From NCBI GenBank assembly GCA_008933995.1, contig WARS01000016.1, forward strand, positions 7,230,215 through 7,294,214: a DNA stretch of 64,000 nucleotides, given 5' to 3'. This document shows, in pieces, positions 24,001 through 34,576 of the stretch. A model generated the notes under the pieces. That model had not been told where the DNA came from. It saw only the letters and a list, made by a program, of their open reading frames with translations, and made no database searches. The position numbers were made by a program, and so were the translations under genes. Source of the DNA: Datnioides undecimradiatus (taxonomy: Eukaryota; Chordata; Actinopteri; Lobotiformes; Datnioididae). The first letter of the stretch is position 1. Each line of letters opens with the position of its first letter.

Positions 24001-26280
24001 AAAAACCTCTGCTGGCTTTAAAGAGATCTACTCGGCCTTTAACAGCGCTGCAGAAGCGTTCAGACTGAAGGTTGGAACCAAAGACACACACAAAGTGTTT
24101 CAAACAGCAGTGTTGCAACATGTTATAATAATCTTCTTATTAAAACAAGTAGCTCACCTCTGGATCTGTGCGTTCAGATACTGTTTGTGTGGGTGAACGT
24201 GGACGAGCCTCGTAACGGCAGGCTGATGGAGTACTTCCGTGTTCGGGACTTTGAGGCTCCTCTCATCCGACTGGTTAACCTGACAGACCATGTGACCTAT
24301 CACCTGCCCTCTGACACTCTTGACATAGACACCATAAAAAAATTCTGCCAGTCCTACCTCGAAGGCAAGGCTAAGGTAACGTTCACGCTCATTTTGAGGA
24401 ACTACACTAAAAGATTGATACTAATAATACATCTGTGTGCGTTTTAATGAAACAGCCTAAGATGGAGAGTGAGCCAATACCTGAAGGATGGGACAAACAG
24501 CCAGTGAAGGAGCTGGTGGGAATGACTCTGGAGAAAGTCGCTTTCAACCCCAACAAGACAGTTTTTGTCCTGTTCTGTATGTAAACACTCCTCATTTAAA
24601 ACTGCTTTTGCACTTGCCTCATTTTACTGTCAATTGCTTTTTTAAATGGGTTTACATGTCTTTATTTTCCTTTTGGGTTAGGGGTTAGAGTTATGGGTTA
24701 GGGTTAAACATCATCACGCTTTATGCAACCAGAGTGTAGTTTGTTTATAGCCTAACATTAAATTTTCACTTTTGGCGGTTAAATTCAAACTTCAAAATGT
24801 AAAAAGGTAGTGTTAATAAGACGTGTTTGAGTATGATAAACCTTTGTTTGAATTTATTTTCTGCAATGATGGAAAAAGCCAGTGGAAAAGCTTTTTCTCC
24901 AGGGAACCAGGACGATGATAACATCCATGTTGGCCTACCAAAAATATGCCATGCTGCAGCGGTGTATACCGAGCTGAATTTGGTAGAAAAGTACAACATC
25001 TAGGTTATATGTTAGCATTGTTTAAACAGCATTTCAGAGCTGCAGTAATTAATATTTTATTTTGTCAATGGATACATGGATACATTTTCATGTTAATTAT
25101 AGCATCAAACTCTCAGAGAAATATCAGCTGACTCTGCAGAGGGCTCTATAATGTCTTTCAGCTCAATGTTTTGATTTTCCCACCCAGAACTTCCCAGTTT
25201 TGGTCAGCCCTCACTATTCTTATTAATATTGTTCTTGCAGGCAGCTGCTGTCAGCAAAAGAAGCCCTCAGAAACCTCTGTTTACTTTGCACCAAATATCA
25301 GATTCAGAGTAAGCAACTACCATGTGAACATAGTAGAGCATTCAGCTCGAGGGCCAGACATTTCCCTCAGGGGCTGAGTTCAGGAGTTGGTGGAGACCAA
25401 AACGGAGATTTAAAAAAGTGGTTATTGTTCGGGAATTCTTCTAATGAATGATTTCAAATAGAGAATTGCTCTGTGAGTTGGCCACAATAACTTACTCTTA
25501 CTCTTTCAGCTGTCTTTGTTAGACCCCACTGGCTAAAACGTTCAGTTACAACACAGCTTTAAATTTAACTTTGTACCGACCAAATCGAACCCTCTGATGT
25601 CATGTGACCATCAAATCATCAAATCAGTGCTTTCTTGAATGAATCAGTACTTTTTAATGTACTGCTTTCTCTGTGCCCTCCAGCTCGTGTGTGTTGCCAT
25701 TTGTAATAAACTTATTTATTTAAAAATCTGTGTGTTTCAGATCTTCCCTACAGTCAGGAGTCCCGAGCTCTGTTCCCACTGTGGGAGGAGTTAGCCGAGG
25801 CCTTGAAGGAGCGAGAGGATGTGGTTATCGCTCGTATTGATGCCTCCGCCAATGATATCAACATGTCAATGCAGGGCTCCTACCCATCAATGTGCCTGTT
25901 CCCTGCTCTATATGCGGAGAGGGTATGGATGTTTCCTTTAATGATATCTTCAGAGAGGATAGTTACACATTTTCCCCATGAGTCTTATGTATAAAGTGGT
26001 AAATTTCTGTCAAATGACTGCTGAACTAGTTGAGATTATATGTGTTATTCATCATTTGTGAGGTATATAGGATATATGTGGAGGTGATAATGTTCAGTTT
26101 GGGATATCGGTCTTCTTGTCAGGTGGTGGTTTACCCTGGTAAGAGGAAGCTGAAGGACCTGATTAAGTTTTTGGATCAAGAGATGGAGAAAGCCAAAAAA
26201 GACAGAGTTAAGGTAAATTATCTTCCTCATTACTCTGCCCTGCAAACACTGACACGACTGCAGTGGTTTTAGTTTACTTG

Positions 26281-26314
<34 letters not shown>

Positions 26315-26452
26315 AGAGTTGCTTTTATCGCTCTGTTAAAAATAAACTTTTTCCTTTTGTGTCTCCAGGAGGATGAAGACAGGAGGAAGTACATTGAGGC
26401 AATAAAAGCTGAGGAGGCAAAAAAAGACAACAAAACCAAAGATGAGCTTTAA
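21091..26452 (+). CDS. pdilt: PDILT-like protein disulfide isomerase homologue without catalytic cysteines
   Basis: Eleven exons: 21091-21271, 21431-21631, 22668-22792, 22875-23012, 23154-23261, 23945-24070, 24178-24375, 24456-24576, 25741-25922, 26123-26212, 26369-26452; 517 residues, every junction in frame. There is a signal peptide (about 1-21), four thioredoxin-like domains and a KDEL retrieval signal. The redox sites are lost: CGHC is replaced by SGEG (residues 65-68) and by SQES (404-407). DEPRNGRxxxYFRV, LPSD, ELVG and ASANDI match mammalian PDILT, itself a testis-specific chaperone lacking normal active sites (SKQS and SKKC in human). It should act as an ER chaperone or scaffold rather than an oxidoreductase. 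All 11 exons stay open, so it is not a pseudogene. Germ-line expression is inferred from mammals. Confidence 0.88.
22059..22071 (-). promoter_or_regulatory. CTCF-like core motif
   Basis: The reverse strand reads GCCAGCAGATGGC, matching the vertebrate CTCF core (CCASYAGRKGGC) at every core position. It lies in pdilt intron 2. A motif this short arises by chance; occupancy is unknown. Confidence 0.3.
24674..24707 (+). repeat. Degenerate telomere-like (GGGTTA)n repeat
   Basis: Four to five imperfect GGGTTA units (GGGTTAGGGG, then GGGTTAGGGTTA) sit in pdilt intron 8. Small interstitial tracts of this kind are found in many fish genomes. Confidence 0.6.
26284..26310. repeat. (GT)n microsatellite in pdilt intron 10
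   Basis: About 13 GT units. A second, interrupted GT tract lies just after the stop codon at 26475-26522. Confidence 0.9.
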
Positions 26453-28029
26453 TCCAAAAACAAAGAAAGCACAGTGTGTGTGTGTGTGTGCGCATGTGTG
26501 TGTATGTGCATGTGTGTGTGTGCCCAATCAAATCCAATAAATTCCTCAGTTAAAAACTCAGATGACAATTTTCATTTCATCTCAGTGTGTCTCTGTTATC
26601 AGGTTTAAGCAGACTTAATGCCAAATTCAGCTAAAGAAGCTAAAAAGATACTTTGAATTGCAGACTAATACTAAATAATATTAAGTCTGACTGACACATC
26701 AGACATTTATCTTATCACAGATATATTGTATTGTATTGTAAGAAACAGTAGCAGTAATGAAATGCCAAAGATATGTTTAAGGTTATTTTAAAACAGTTTC
26801 TTCAGACAGTTTTCCCATCATGCAGCACTGACAGGTTCATTCTTTAACTGTATAATCTGTTTGTTTATCTTATGCAGTTATATTTATGGCTAGTGCTGGT
26901 GGCAAAAAATAAATAAATAAATAATAATAAAAAATTTTAAATGTCAAAAAGTGCCATAACAAACACGCAGAGTTGCACTGACTCATAGTTGGATGTTCAT
27001 CTCCATATAGGACTACCAGCCTCCTTTAACACCGTCTCCACCCCGCATTTATTGTATAGTTCTAGTATAGAGATGTGACCTAAAATGGTTATTTTCAAGA
27101 CATTTTTCATTTTATCTTTAGAAAATATTGTCTGTGTACCTGTGTATGCCAGACATTATTACTCTGTGTCTGCAGTTTATTTAAATCCCAAATCTCAAAC
27201 GCGTACTAATCCTAAAACTAAAATAAAAATAGTCCACAACAAATGAAATATTTACCCCTGGTTGAGTTACTTTTCCTAAATTTTGCAGTGCCCAGCTATT
27301 TTACATTTAATAATAATATATATATGTACTATATCTGTGAACCATTTTTTTTAAGATTTATGTTTTTCGGGAACAGATGGGTTTTGGGCTGAGCACCAGA
27401 TGGACTTGATGGACACTGTTGTTTTGGGTCTTTTCATAGCATTTGCTGACACCAACAAAAATGTAGAATATCTTTAACAAAATAACTGTCTGATATGTCT
27501 TTAGAGGATAACTCGAAAATATTAGTATTGACCTTGCTGTTATTCTGAAAATGAGTAAATATGCATTATGCAGTTAAAAACAGATAAATGAATGAAAACA
27601 ACTCACAAGATACATAATGCTATATGTCTATAGTTAGGGCCATATAGTTGTCATATGTCTGATATCATCTTTTATTTTCAATGTATTGCTATTGTGCAAA
27701 ATATATGCAAAATCGCGTATTACATTACATAATAAATGCCCAATGAATGACCTTTGTTCCACAACCGTCCAGGGCCGCATGCTACCATTAATACCAAAAC
27801 AAATTACACTAGATATCCTGCAACAGGAGGCAGTTGATAAATGTTAATACATCAGCTCTTAGTTATTACAATAGCGTGGAATGACAAATTTAAGTTTGCA
27901 TGTCTCCTTTATGAGAAAGAAAGAAAGAAAGAAAGAAAGAAACGTCCTCTCAATGTTGTAAAAATCTCACTTATTTTATTAAAACAAGGTTGAACCCTGA
28001 GCGTGTGTAGTTTCAGTTTATAATGAGCT
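26453..28029. other. Intergenic region between pdilt and syngr3
   Basis: It holds the pdilt 3' untranslated region with AATAAA at 26536-26541, AT-rich unique sequence, and a (GAAA)n tract at 27915-27941. No gene seen. Confidence 0.6.
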
Positions 28030-28174
28030 CTGTCTGTGCATCCCGCGGTGCAGCGCTCAGTGACGCGGTGTGACTTCACACGGAGGCTGGAGGAGGACGC
28101 CGCCGCTCCGCGCTGCTCTCTCACCGTCTCCTCTCGTTCTCTCCGCGGGCGTCAGGCAGCAGAAAGCCGGACGG
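28030..28174 (+). promoter_or_regulatory. GC-rich, CpG-rich promoter and 5' leader of syngr3
   Basis: A short stretch dense in CpG (GCGGTG, GACGCGG, GACGCCGCCGC, CCGCGGGCG) within an AT-rich region, ending at the syngr3 ATG and extending into exon 1. It looks like a small CpG island. No TATA box is obvious. Confidence 0.5.
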
Positions 28175-31100
28175 ATGGAGCCAGCGGGCGCGTACGGCGC
28201 CGGGAAGGCCGGGAGCGTCAACTTCGATCCGGTCGCCTTCTTCACGCATCCCCGGACCATCCTCAGACTGTTGTCGTGGGTAAGCCTCCTCTGCAATGTG
28301 TAGGTTGACATCAATGGGCAGGCCTACCTGCACCCCCAATCTCTCCCATTCACACCGTCTGCCTCTCGCTCTTTGCTATTAATAATGTCTTGTATCCAGT
28401 CAGGTCAGGATTAACATAAGACAGTGCTTTTACACAATGCTCTGTATGTTACAGTCATATCCCCGCTGTGTTATTCATTTCAGCTCGCTGTATTTAACAG
28501 AAATCATTTCAGCGGAGCAGCTTCAGGCTGGAGCTTCAGCACCAGTGTCTGATTACCATATGTTTATCTGGAGCCTCTTTGTGTCTAGATTGAGCTCATG
28601 TGAACGCTGTGGTTTGAAACACGCGCACGGCCACAATGTAACACCTCTCTGTCGTCTCTCTCTGGGGTAAATGCTGTGAGTCACCATACAGCATTTAATG
28701 TGCACCGGAGGAGGCATAGCAAGTTAACAGAACTACACAAAACCTGTCCGTCTGCCTGACTGTCTGTCTAACTGAGGATCCAAGTCACTTCAATATCCTT
28801 TGTCATAACAAATATGCCAGGGCCCTTTAAAACACATCAAACCACAAGACAAAAAAACAAAATGAACTCAGTAGGAAGCAGCTCTTTATAAACCTCTCTC
28901 TACATCCAGGAGCCAGTGTTTTACTTTTTACTTTACTACAATTAAATAGTTACTTTGCTGATTCATATTTTTAATGCAAAATATAAATCACTTAATAATT
29001 CACTGTTTTAAATATATTATTATAGATTACTCAGCAGTAAATGTAGTCCCACCTATATGTGTGTGATAAAATGTAGGCTATGATGATCTTGATACATATG
29101 TACTGTAACGCTTTGTGTCTGACCTTGATTATATCTTGACTGTCTCTGCAAATGTTTGTCACTACAGAGGTGTCTTCACATCCGTCTGCTGAGGGATTCA
29201 ATCTGAGAGTCAGATGTTCACAAGCCAGTCACTATCTATCTTGCAAATATTAGGGGCACGTTCGCAGTAAGCTTGGTTGGCTATCAAGATGTGAACTCAA
29301 CACACTGTAACACCACTGGCAGAGTTTAATGTATGTTTTACGACTACTAATGCTTTGTAATGTCAGTTCCAAGCTAACAAATAATGAAGTTACCATAATG
29401 ATGTGTCCGCTCGGACTGACGTTTTAACATTATGAGTGAATTGCTGTAATTATTCCTTTAACACTAGCTATCCTGATGTATACTGCTCTTTTGTTGGCCA
29501 ACCAATCACAATGAGTGGCAGAAGGCGGGACACCAGGTCATGTGGTTCATAGAGCCAGAAGTTCTCAGTGTGGGAGGAAGAGTAGATGTGTTTCAAGCGT
29601 CTTTTTACTTTTGTTTTGAAGAACCATGTTAAGCAAAATCGTTTGGTTTGCACATTTTTATATACTTATAGTTTTGACATAGGCCAACAGCGGTAAGGTT
29701 TATTTAGAATATTTCAATGAAGAAAAAGATCTGATTAACTTTTCCACCACCGCGGGTCATGTAGTTCATTTCCAATGATTAGGACTGAAAGAACCACTTT
29801 TTCCATTATCAACGATGAACCCAAATATTTCACTGATTGCATGACTAATGAAATGAATAAATAAATAAATAAAATGTGAAAATGGGTGAAAATATCAAAC
29901 AATAATTAAAAGGTGCTGTCATCAAATTTCTTTTTGGAAAAAGAATCCAAAACTGAAACTTTTTTGTCACATAAGACAAACAAAACCTAAAACTAACAAT
30001 TATTTTCATAACCTATCAACTTTTTGACAGTTTGCCTTATAAAATGCCCACCACAAAAAGCCCAAGCGTCCAATCACACTAACAAGTACTGGACATAAAG
30101 CTAAGCTAACTCTCAGAAGTGGAAGAAGAAAGAAAGGGTTATTAGGATGATCCACAGTCTAACTGCACTGTGGAGAGTTTACTGTGTTTTCTACCTTATA
30201 CACAGGACTGTTAATATCTGCTGACAGTGAGGTCAGTGGATTATCCACAGTAAAGAGAAAACTGCTTCTGGACAGACTGCTCGAGGGTTTTTCTCAGTGG
30301 TGGATCTCAAAGTATCCCTGCAGATAAAACTCAAACTGTCTGATGTTTTGTGATTGGGTGAACTGACCCTTTAAGAAACATAGTTTGCTTGCTTTGATCC
30401 GCGTTTCAGCAAACTATTTATAACATGGTATAATATGAAATGGGTAAAATAAGATAAATCCAACACTATCTGCAAAGCATCATTTGGGGTGATTGGGTTT
30501 GTTTTTGGTCATTTGTATCAAATAATCCTCTAATAATAGGACATGCTCATCGAGGAGAAGTTTGTCTTTGTATCTTGAAGCAGTGAATGTTTTGGTGTGT
30601 CTTTGTGGGGCAAGTATGAGGAATGAAAGGCATTCGTACACCAGTGTGAACTCATTCTCTGCTAGCTGTCAGATAATAAACCAGCCCTCGTGGTTTTCCT
30701 GGCAGGTCTTCTCCATGGTAGTGTTCAGCTGCATCGTGAACGAGGGCTACATCAACATTGGCAGCGAGCGTTTGCTCTGCGTCTTCAACAACAACGCCGA
30801 TGCCTGTAACTACGGCGTTACTGTGGGCGTGTCCTGTTTCCTCGGCAGCATCTTTTTCCTTATCCTGGACATTTACTTCCCCTCCATCAGCAGCATTAGG
30901 GACCGGAGACGTGCCGTTCTGCTGGACCTCATCTTCTCTGGTACCTTTTCAGCATTTCATTTCCATTGGAAATAGTCACATATACTTGAGAAGAGAAGAT
31001 CAATACCCCTATACAGTAAATGTCTACTGTATACTGTATCCAATGTCTATACATTGAAAGCAGCTGGTTAGCTTAGCTTAGCTTAGCTTAGCCCACAAAC

Positions 31101-31775
31101 TGACAACAGGGGGTAACAGCTCTTCTGTAGTGGGAAGATCTGGCAAGATTTTCTGACTTTTACTTTAGGGCCATTAGCCCACTTCAGAGTTTTCATATAT
31201 CTCAGTATCTAGGAGATGGATTAGCATGAAAAGTTGTACAAACACTCATGGTCCACAGAGCATGGATTATAATAACTTTGCTGATCTTCTGACTTGTCAT
31301 CTGGTGCCATATTAGTTCAAATTGCACTTGTTTCAATACTTTTGTTTATGAAAAAATAAACAAAAAATTCAGTCACATCAATATTTTGTATTTAGAGCTA
31401 ATTACCAAATGTGAGCACGTTAACACACTGAAGAAGATGGTTAAAGTTATAGTTACAGTGTTGTCATTGTCAGCAAGTTAAGATATATACATTTGGATTT
31501 AGTTCAAAGCAAGGCTGTGCTTAAGTGATGCACGTTTTCTGATCCCTCCTTGTCCCGCCTCCAGGTCTTGCCAGCTTTCTGTGGTTCGTTGGCTTCTGTT
31601 TTCTGGCCAATCAGTGGCAGGCTACCTCACCAGATGAGCTGCCACTGGCTCAGGGCTCTGATGCTGCAAGAGCCACCATCGCGTTCTGCTTCTTCTCAAT
31701 CCTTACCTGGGTCTGTATTTTGTAAATACCTGTGTGTCACCCTGTCCCCTGTCTGTGTGTACATTCATGTCTGTT

Positions 31776-31828
<53 letters not shown>

Positions 31829-34306
31829 TTCAGGGTTATCAGTGTCTGCTGGCTATGAACAGATTTAAAAGCATTTCCTTCATGGAGGACAAGCAGAGGC
31901 TCCTGCCCAGGAGCCCTCCCACTCTCTCTCTAGTCTAACACACACTCACGCACACACACTCACCTATATTACTGGTTGATTAAGATTATTAGATTATTAC
32001 TGGTAATCGGTTGAATGAGATATGATCCGATTTTTTCTAACCAGATAAAAATCTTAAAGAAAAAAACCCCCTCATTGTTAATTTTTAATTAAAGTTTGAT
32101 TAGAATCATTAATTGGGACAAAGACTTAACGAGAAAAGAACACAGGGAGTTTTCACTTCTCATCGATTTTTTGGTGGTTAATCTGTCTTCGCTGTCATCG
32201 ATACTATAATGAATTTGTGGGGCTGTGGTGGCCCAAAGGTCAATCTTCGATCCACTGACCAGCGGGCTGAAGCTCTGTGTGGAGAGTGAATGAGCAATCT
32301 TCACACGTCCGTTATATCAACCAGTTAGGTGCCCCTGAGGAAGGCCCTTAACCCCCCACCACTCCAGTTGAGCCACACAGTCATCAGTAGTTCAGACTGT
32401 GGCTCCACTGCACAGTTTCCAGGTGTGAATGTGTGTGACTGTGGGGGTGTGAACCAGGAGCTGCTCTCGCTTTTTCTAAAAAAAGAATTGCTATGCCAGA
32501 AAACATTACCAGTCGGACAGACATTGACTAATTTACAATCCACTGATAAAACAAACTTGCCACCAAACCCACAGCAGCGATTCATCTCACTGTCACAGTG
32601 TGTGCGGAGGTTAAGCTGTGATTCTGTCAGGGGTGCACAGTTTGTAACAAAAGGTCTCTTTTAGTCAGTCGGGTGATTTTTTTTTCCTCTGTTATATTAT
32701 TCAGATCTTCTGAAGAGAATTTATAGCATGTGACAGAGAGCGAAATCAATGTTCTCTGGACTTTGTCAGCTTACCAAGAGAGTCAACTGATTTTAAACAT
32801 TAAAGTCACCACTCAGTCTGTGAAAACAGTTACATGATGTTTCCTAGCTTCCAAAAGTCTGAGAAAATGACCTGGGATGTGACGTCATTAGGGTTGATTG
32901 AGCTTTGCTTTAGAGGCTACTAATGATGATGGGATTTGCCATCATGCTATAAAATGCTCCCAAGTTGTATTATGTATAATGTAGGAGTCAGCGTTTTTGG
33001 AGCTTAAGACGTACTAAGGTTACGAAGTCAGACCCTTGCTGCAAAGGATTTATCAATTCTGTTTTTAATCTGTCTGGTGTGAGTCACCAAACTTTATTAA
33101 AGCACAATATTAAATCGCTGGACTTTAAAAGAACAGTTCTCCAAAACCACTTGAAGTTTTGTTAATTTGCTATCCAAGTTTTTTAAATCCTGCTTTCTGT
33201 TTTGAGTGTAACAGCACTTTTACCCAACCTGTTTGTGTGCTCAGGTTTTTATAAAAGCCCTTTTTCTTGTTAGAACTTGTTAGATCACACATTTCTGTTC
33301 TGTTCACTTTGGGCACAAGTTCTGGATCCCACTTCTGTCTTAGGACATAAATGCAATAAACAGGAATTTTGGAATTCATGAGCTGTTGTCAGCACTGTTA
33401 ACCGTAACTACCAGATGTGTTCATACATCTCAACAAGGATGACTGCAACAAACGGTCACCAGTGTTTTACAACTGAATCTGTATCAAATATAAGAACCAA
33501 TACTATAATGACAATGGAGAGAAAAAAGAGCTGGAGTCAGAGATGAAAAGGTGTTCCAGACGATTTCTTGGGATCTGGCAGAAATGCAAATACAACACAG
33601 AGCCAAACAGTGCAGGGAAAACATATTTAAAGGATTATAACAAGATTATAGAAAAAAATAAGGATCACAATGGGTCTGGTGGTGAAAACGGTAAAGTGAT
33701 TGGACACACTAGATTCCATTTTGGGCCACAGACCAGACTGTACCAGCCATGTCCCAGTTTGTAAATGCTGTATGCTCAGACTGACGGAAAAACCTGGAGT
33801 TAGAGCCTCTCAAGATCCTTAAATGTTTTAGGTTGTGGGAGTTGCTAGATCCCTTGATTTTTAAGGCACGCTAGAGGAGGTCCGGACCAAAATATCTCAT
33901 CAACTTGTTGATGCATTGCCATTAAATTTTCTTGAGGCATTCATGGTCTCTGGAGGATGAATCATGGTGATCTGTTGACTTTTCATGTAGCACCTTCATC
34001 GGATCAAAATCTCCATTTGTCCAGATGTCTGCACATCTAATGACATTCCCATCAGCTTCAGCTGTTTTACATCAATTAGTAAATGTCAAAGGAAAAGCCA
34101 AAGTCAAAGGGTGAACATTGTATATACATTATACCTGCTAAACATGTTATTGTGAGCATGTGAGCACACTGTTGTTAGCATTTTGCATCACTGTACTACA
34201 GTATCACATACAGTATTAGCTAGCGTAGCTGTAGTCTTAGCCTGCAACAGTGATGCAATGCTAATAGGAGTGTAACTAACAGCCTCCGCTAATGCATGCG
34301 TGTGTC

Positions 34307-34344
<38 letters not shown>

Positions 34345-34576
34345 ACAGGCTGTACTGACACTGAGTGCACTCCGACGCTTCTTAACTGGCAGCAACACAA
34401 ACTTGTTCACGTGGCAACATCTGGATCCCGCCCCAAGCAACGCTCGAGCTACACCGTACCCCATCGCCAACGGAGCTACCATAGTAACCACCAACCCCTA
34501 TCAAGCACCGCCCTTCACTGAAACCCTGGACCCCCAGAAACTGACACAGCAGAGACCCATGGCTCCTGCCTTCTAG
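28175..34576 (+). CDS. syngr3: Synaptogyrin-3, long form
   Basis: Four exons: 28175-28279, 30706-30940, 31565-31710, 34349-34576; 237 residues. It is a MARVEL-type four-helix membrane protein of synaptic vesicles: a short cytosolic N-terminus (MEPAGAYGAGKAG), FDPVAFFTHP, then four hydrophobic segments with the family signatures IVNEGY, DRRRAVLLDL, FLWFVGFCFLANQWQ and DAARATIAF. The cytosolic tail contains PPFTETLD, as in SYNGR3. The start is the ATG matching the family N-terminus; an upstream in-frame ATG at 28070 lies in the GC-rich leader. Human SYNGR3 is in 16p13.3, next to the same neighbours, and binds the dopamine transporter. A second last exon at 31834 gives a shorter tail. AATAAA at 35239-35244 probably ends the long transcript. 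Confidence 0.9.
28918..29075 (+). mobile_element. Internal fragment of the hAT-like teleost MITE
   Basis: TTTTTACTTTACTACA followed by TAGTTACTTTGCTGATT matches the interior of the same family as 14680 and 63418. Both termini are missing. It lies in syngr3 intron 1. Confidence 0.4.
30190..30374 (-). mobile_element. Partial copy of the TTAA-flanked MITE
   Basis: The end GGTGAACTGACCCT then TTAA (30357-30374) is identical to the right end of the element at 4554. Upstream, the GTGGATTATCCA phrase is also shared. The opposite terminus is not recognisable, so the start is approximate. Lies in syngr3 intron 1. Confidence 0.6.
31066..31345 (+). mobile_element. Teleost interspersed repeat ("TTAGCTTAGC / ATGGATTGCCATGAAA" type)
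   Basis: GGTTAGCTTAGCTTAGC, CAACAGGGGG, TGGATTAGCATGAAA, TTCATGGTCC-like and CTGACTTGTCATCTGGTGCC segments are mutated forms of a repeat very common in percomorph introns. No coding capacity. Other copies lie at 33870-34250 and, inverted, at 43220-43520. Confidence 0.6.
31779..31826. repeat. (GT)n microsatellite before the short-form syngr3 exon
   Basis: About 24 GT units ending within seven bases of the alternative acceptor, so length changes could alter use of that exon. A second tract (34308-34339) similarly precedes the long-form acceptor. Confidence 0.95.
31834..31938 (+). CDS. syngr3: Alternative last exon of synaptogyrin-3 (short form)
   Basis: After a (GT)n tract and TTTCAG acceptor, an in-phase frame of 34 codons ends in TAA. 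It can replace the 34349 exon after the phase-0 junction at 31710, giving a protein of about 196 residues. Its residues (GYQCLLAMNRFKSISFMEDK) align well with the remembered tail of the short mammalian SYNGR1 isoform (ALAVRRFKDLSFQEEY), including the RFK-x-x-SF core. An ATTAAA at 32088-32093 could polyadenylate it. The split between long and short tails may therefore predate the synaptogyrin paralogues. Needs transcript support. Confidence 0.6.
   Translation, partial: GYQCLLAMNRFKSISFMEDKQRLLPRSPPTLSLV
33124..33390 (+). mobile_element. Possible diverged copy of the TTAA MITE
   Basis: TTAAAAGAACAGTTCTCC resembles the terminus TTAAAGGGTCAGTTCACC, and a TTTGTGTGCTCAGGTTTT phrase matches the interior of the 4554 element. 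Strongly decayed, right end uncertain. Lies in syngr3 intron 3. Confidence 0.3.
33870..34250 (+). mobile_element. Teleost interspersed repeat, second copy
   Basis: Shared phrases with the 31066 copy include TTCATGGTCTCTGGAGGATGAAT, GTGATCTGTTGACTTTTCATGTAGCACC and TCATCGGATCAAAAT, in the same order. It ends in the GCTAGC/TTAGC-rich part. Lies in syngr3 intron 3. Confidence 0.6.

Noticed and set aside
28533-28552. REST/RE1 silencer site (TTCAGCACC) in syngr3 intron 1
   Set aside because: Only the left half of the consensus is present; the right half does not match.
33543-33764. 73-codon frame in syngr3 intron 3
   Set aside because: Low-complexity Lys/Asn-rich translation next to a repeat; no start context or family.
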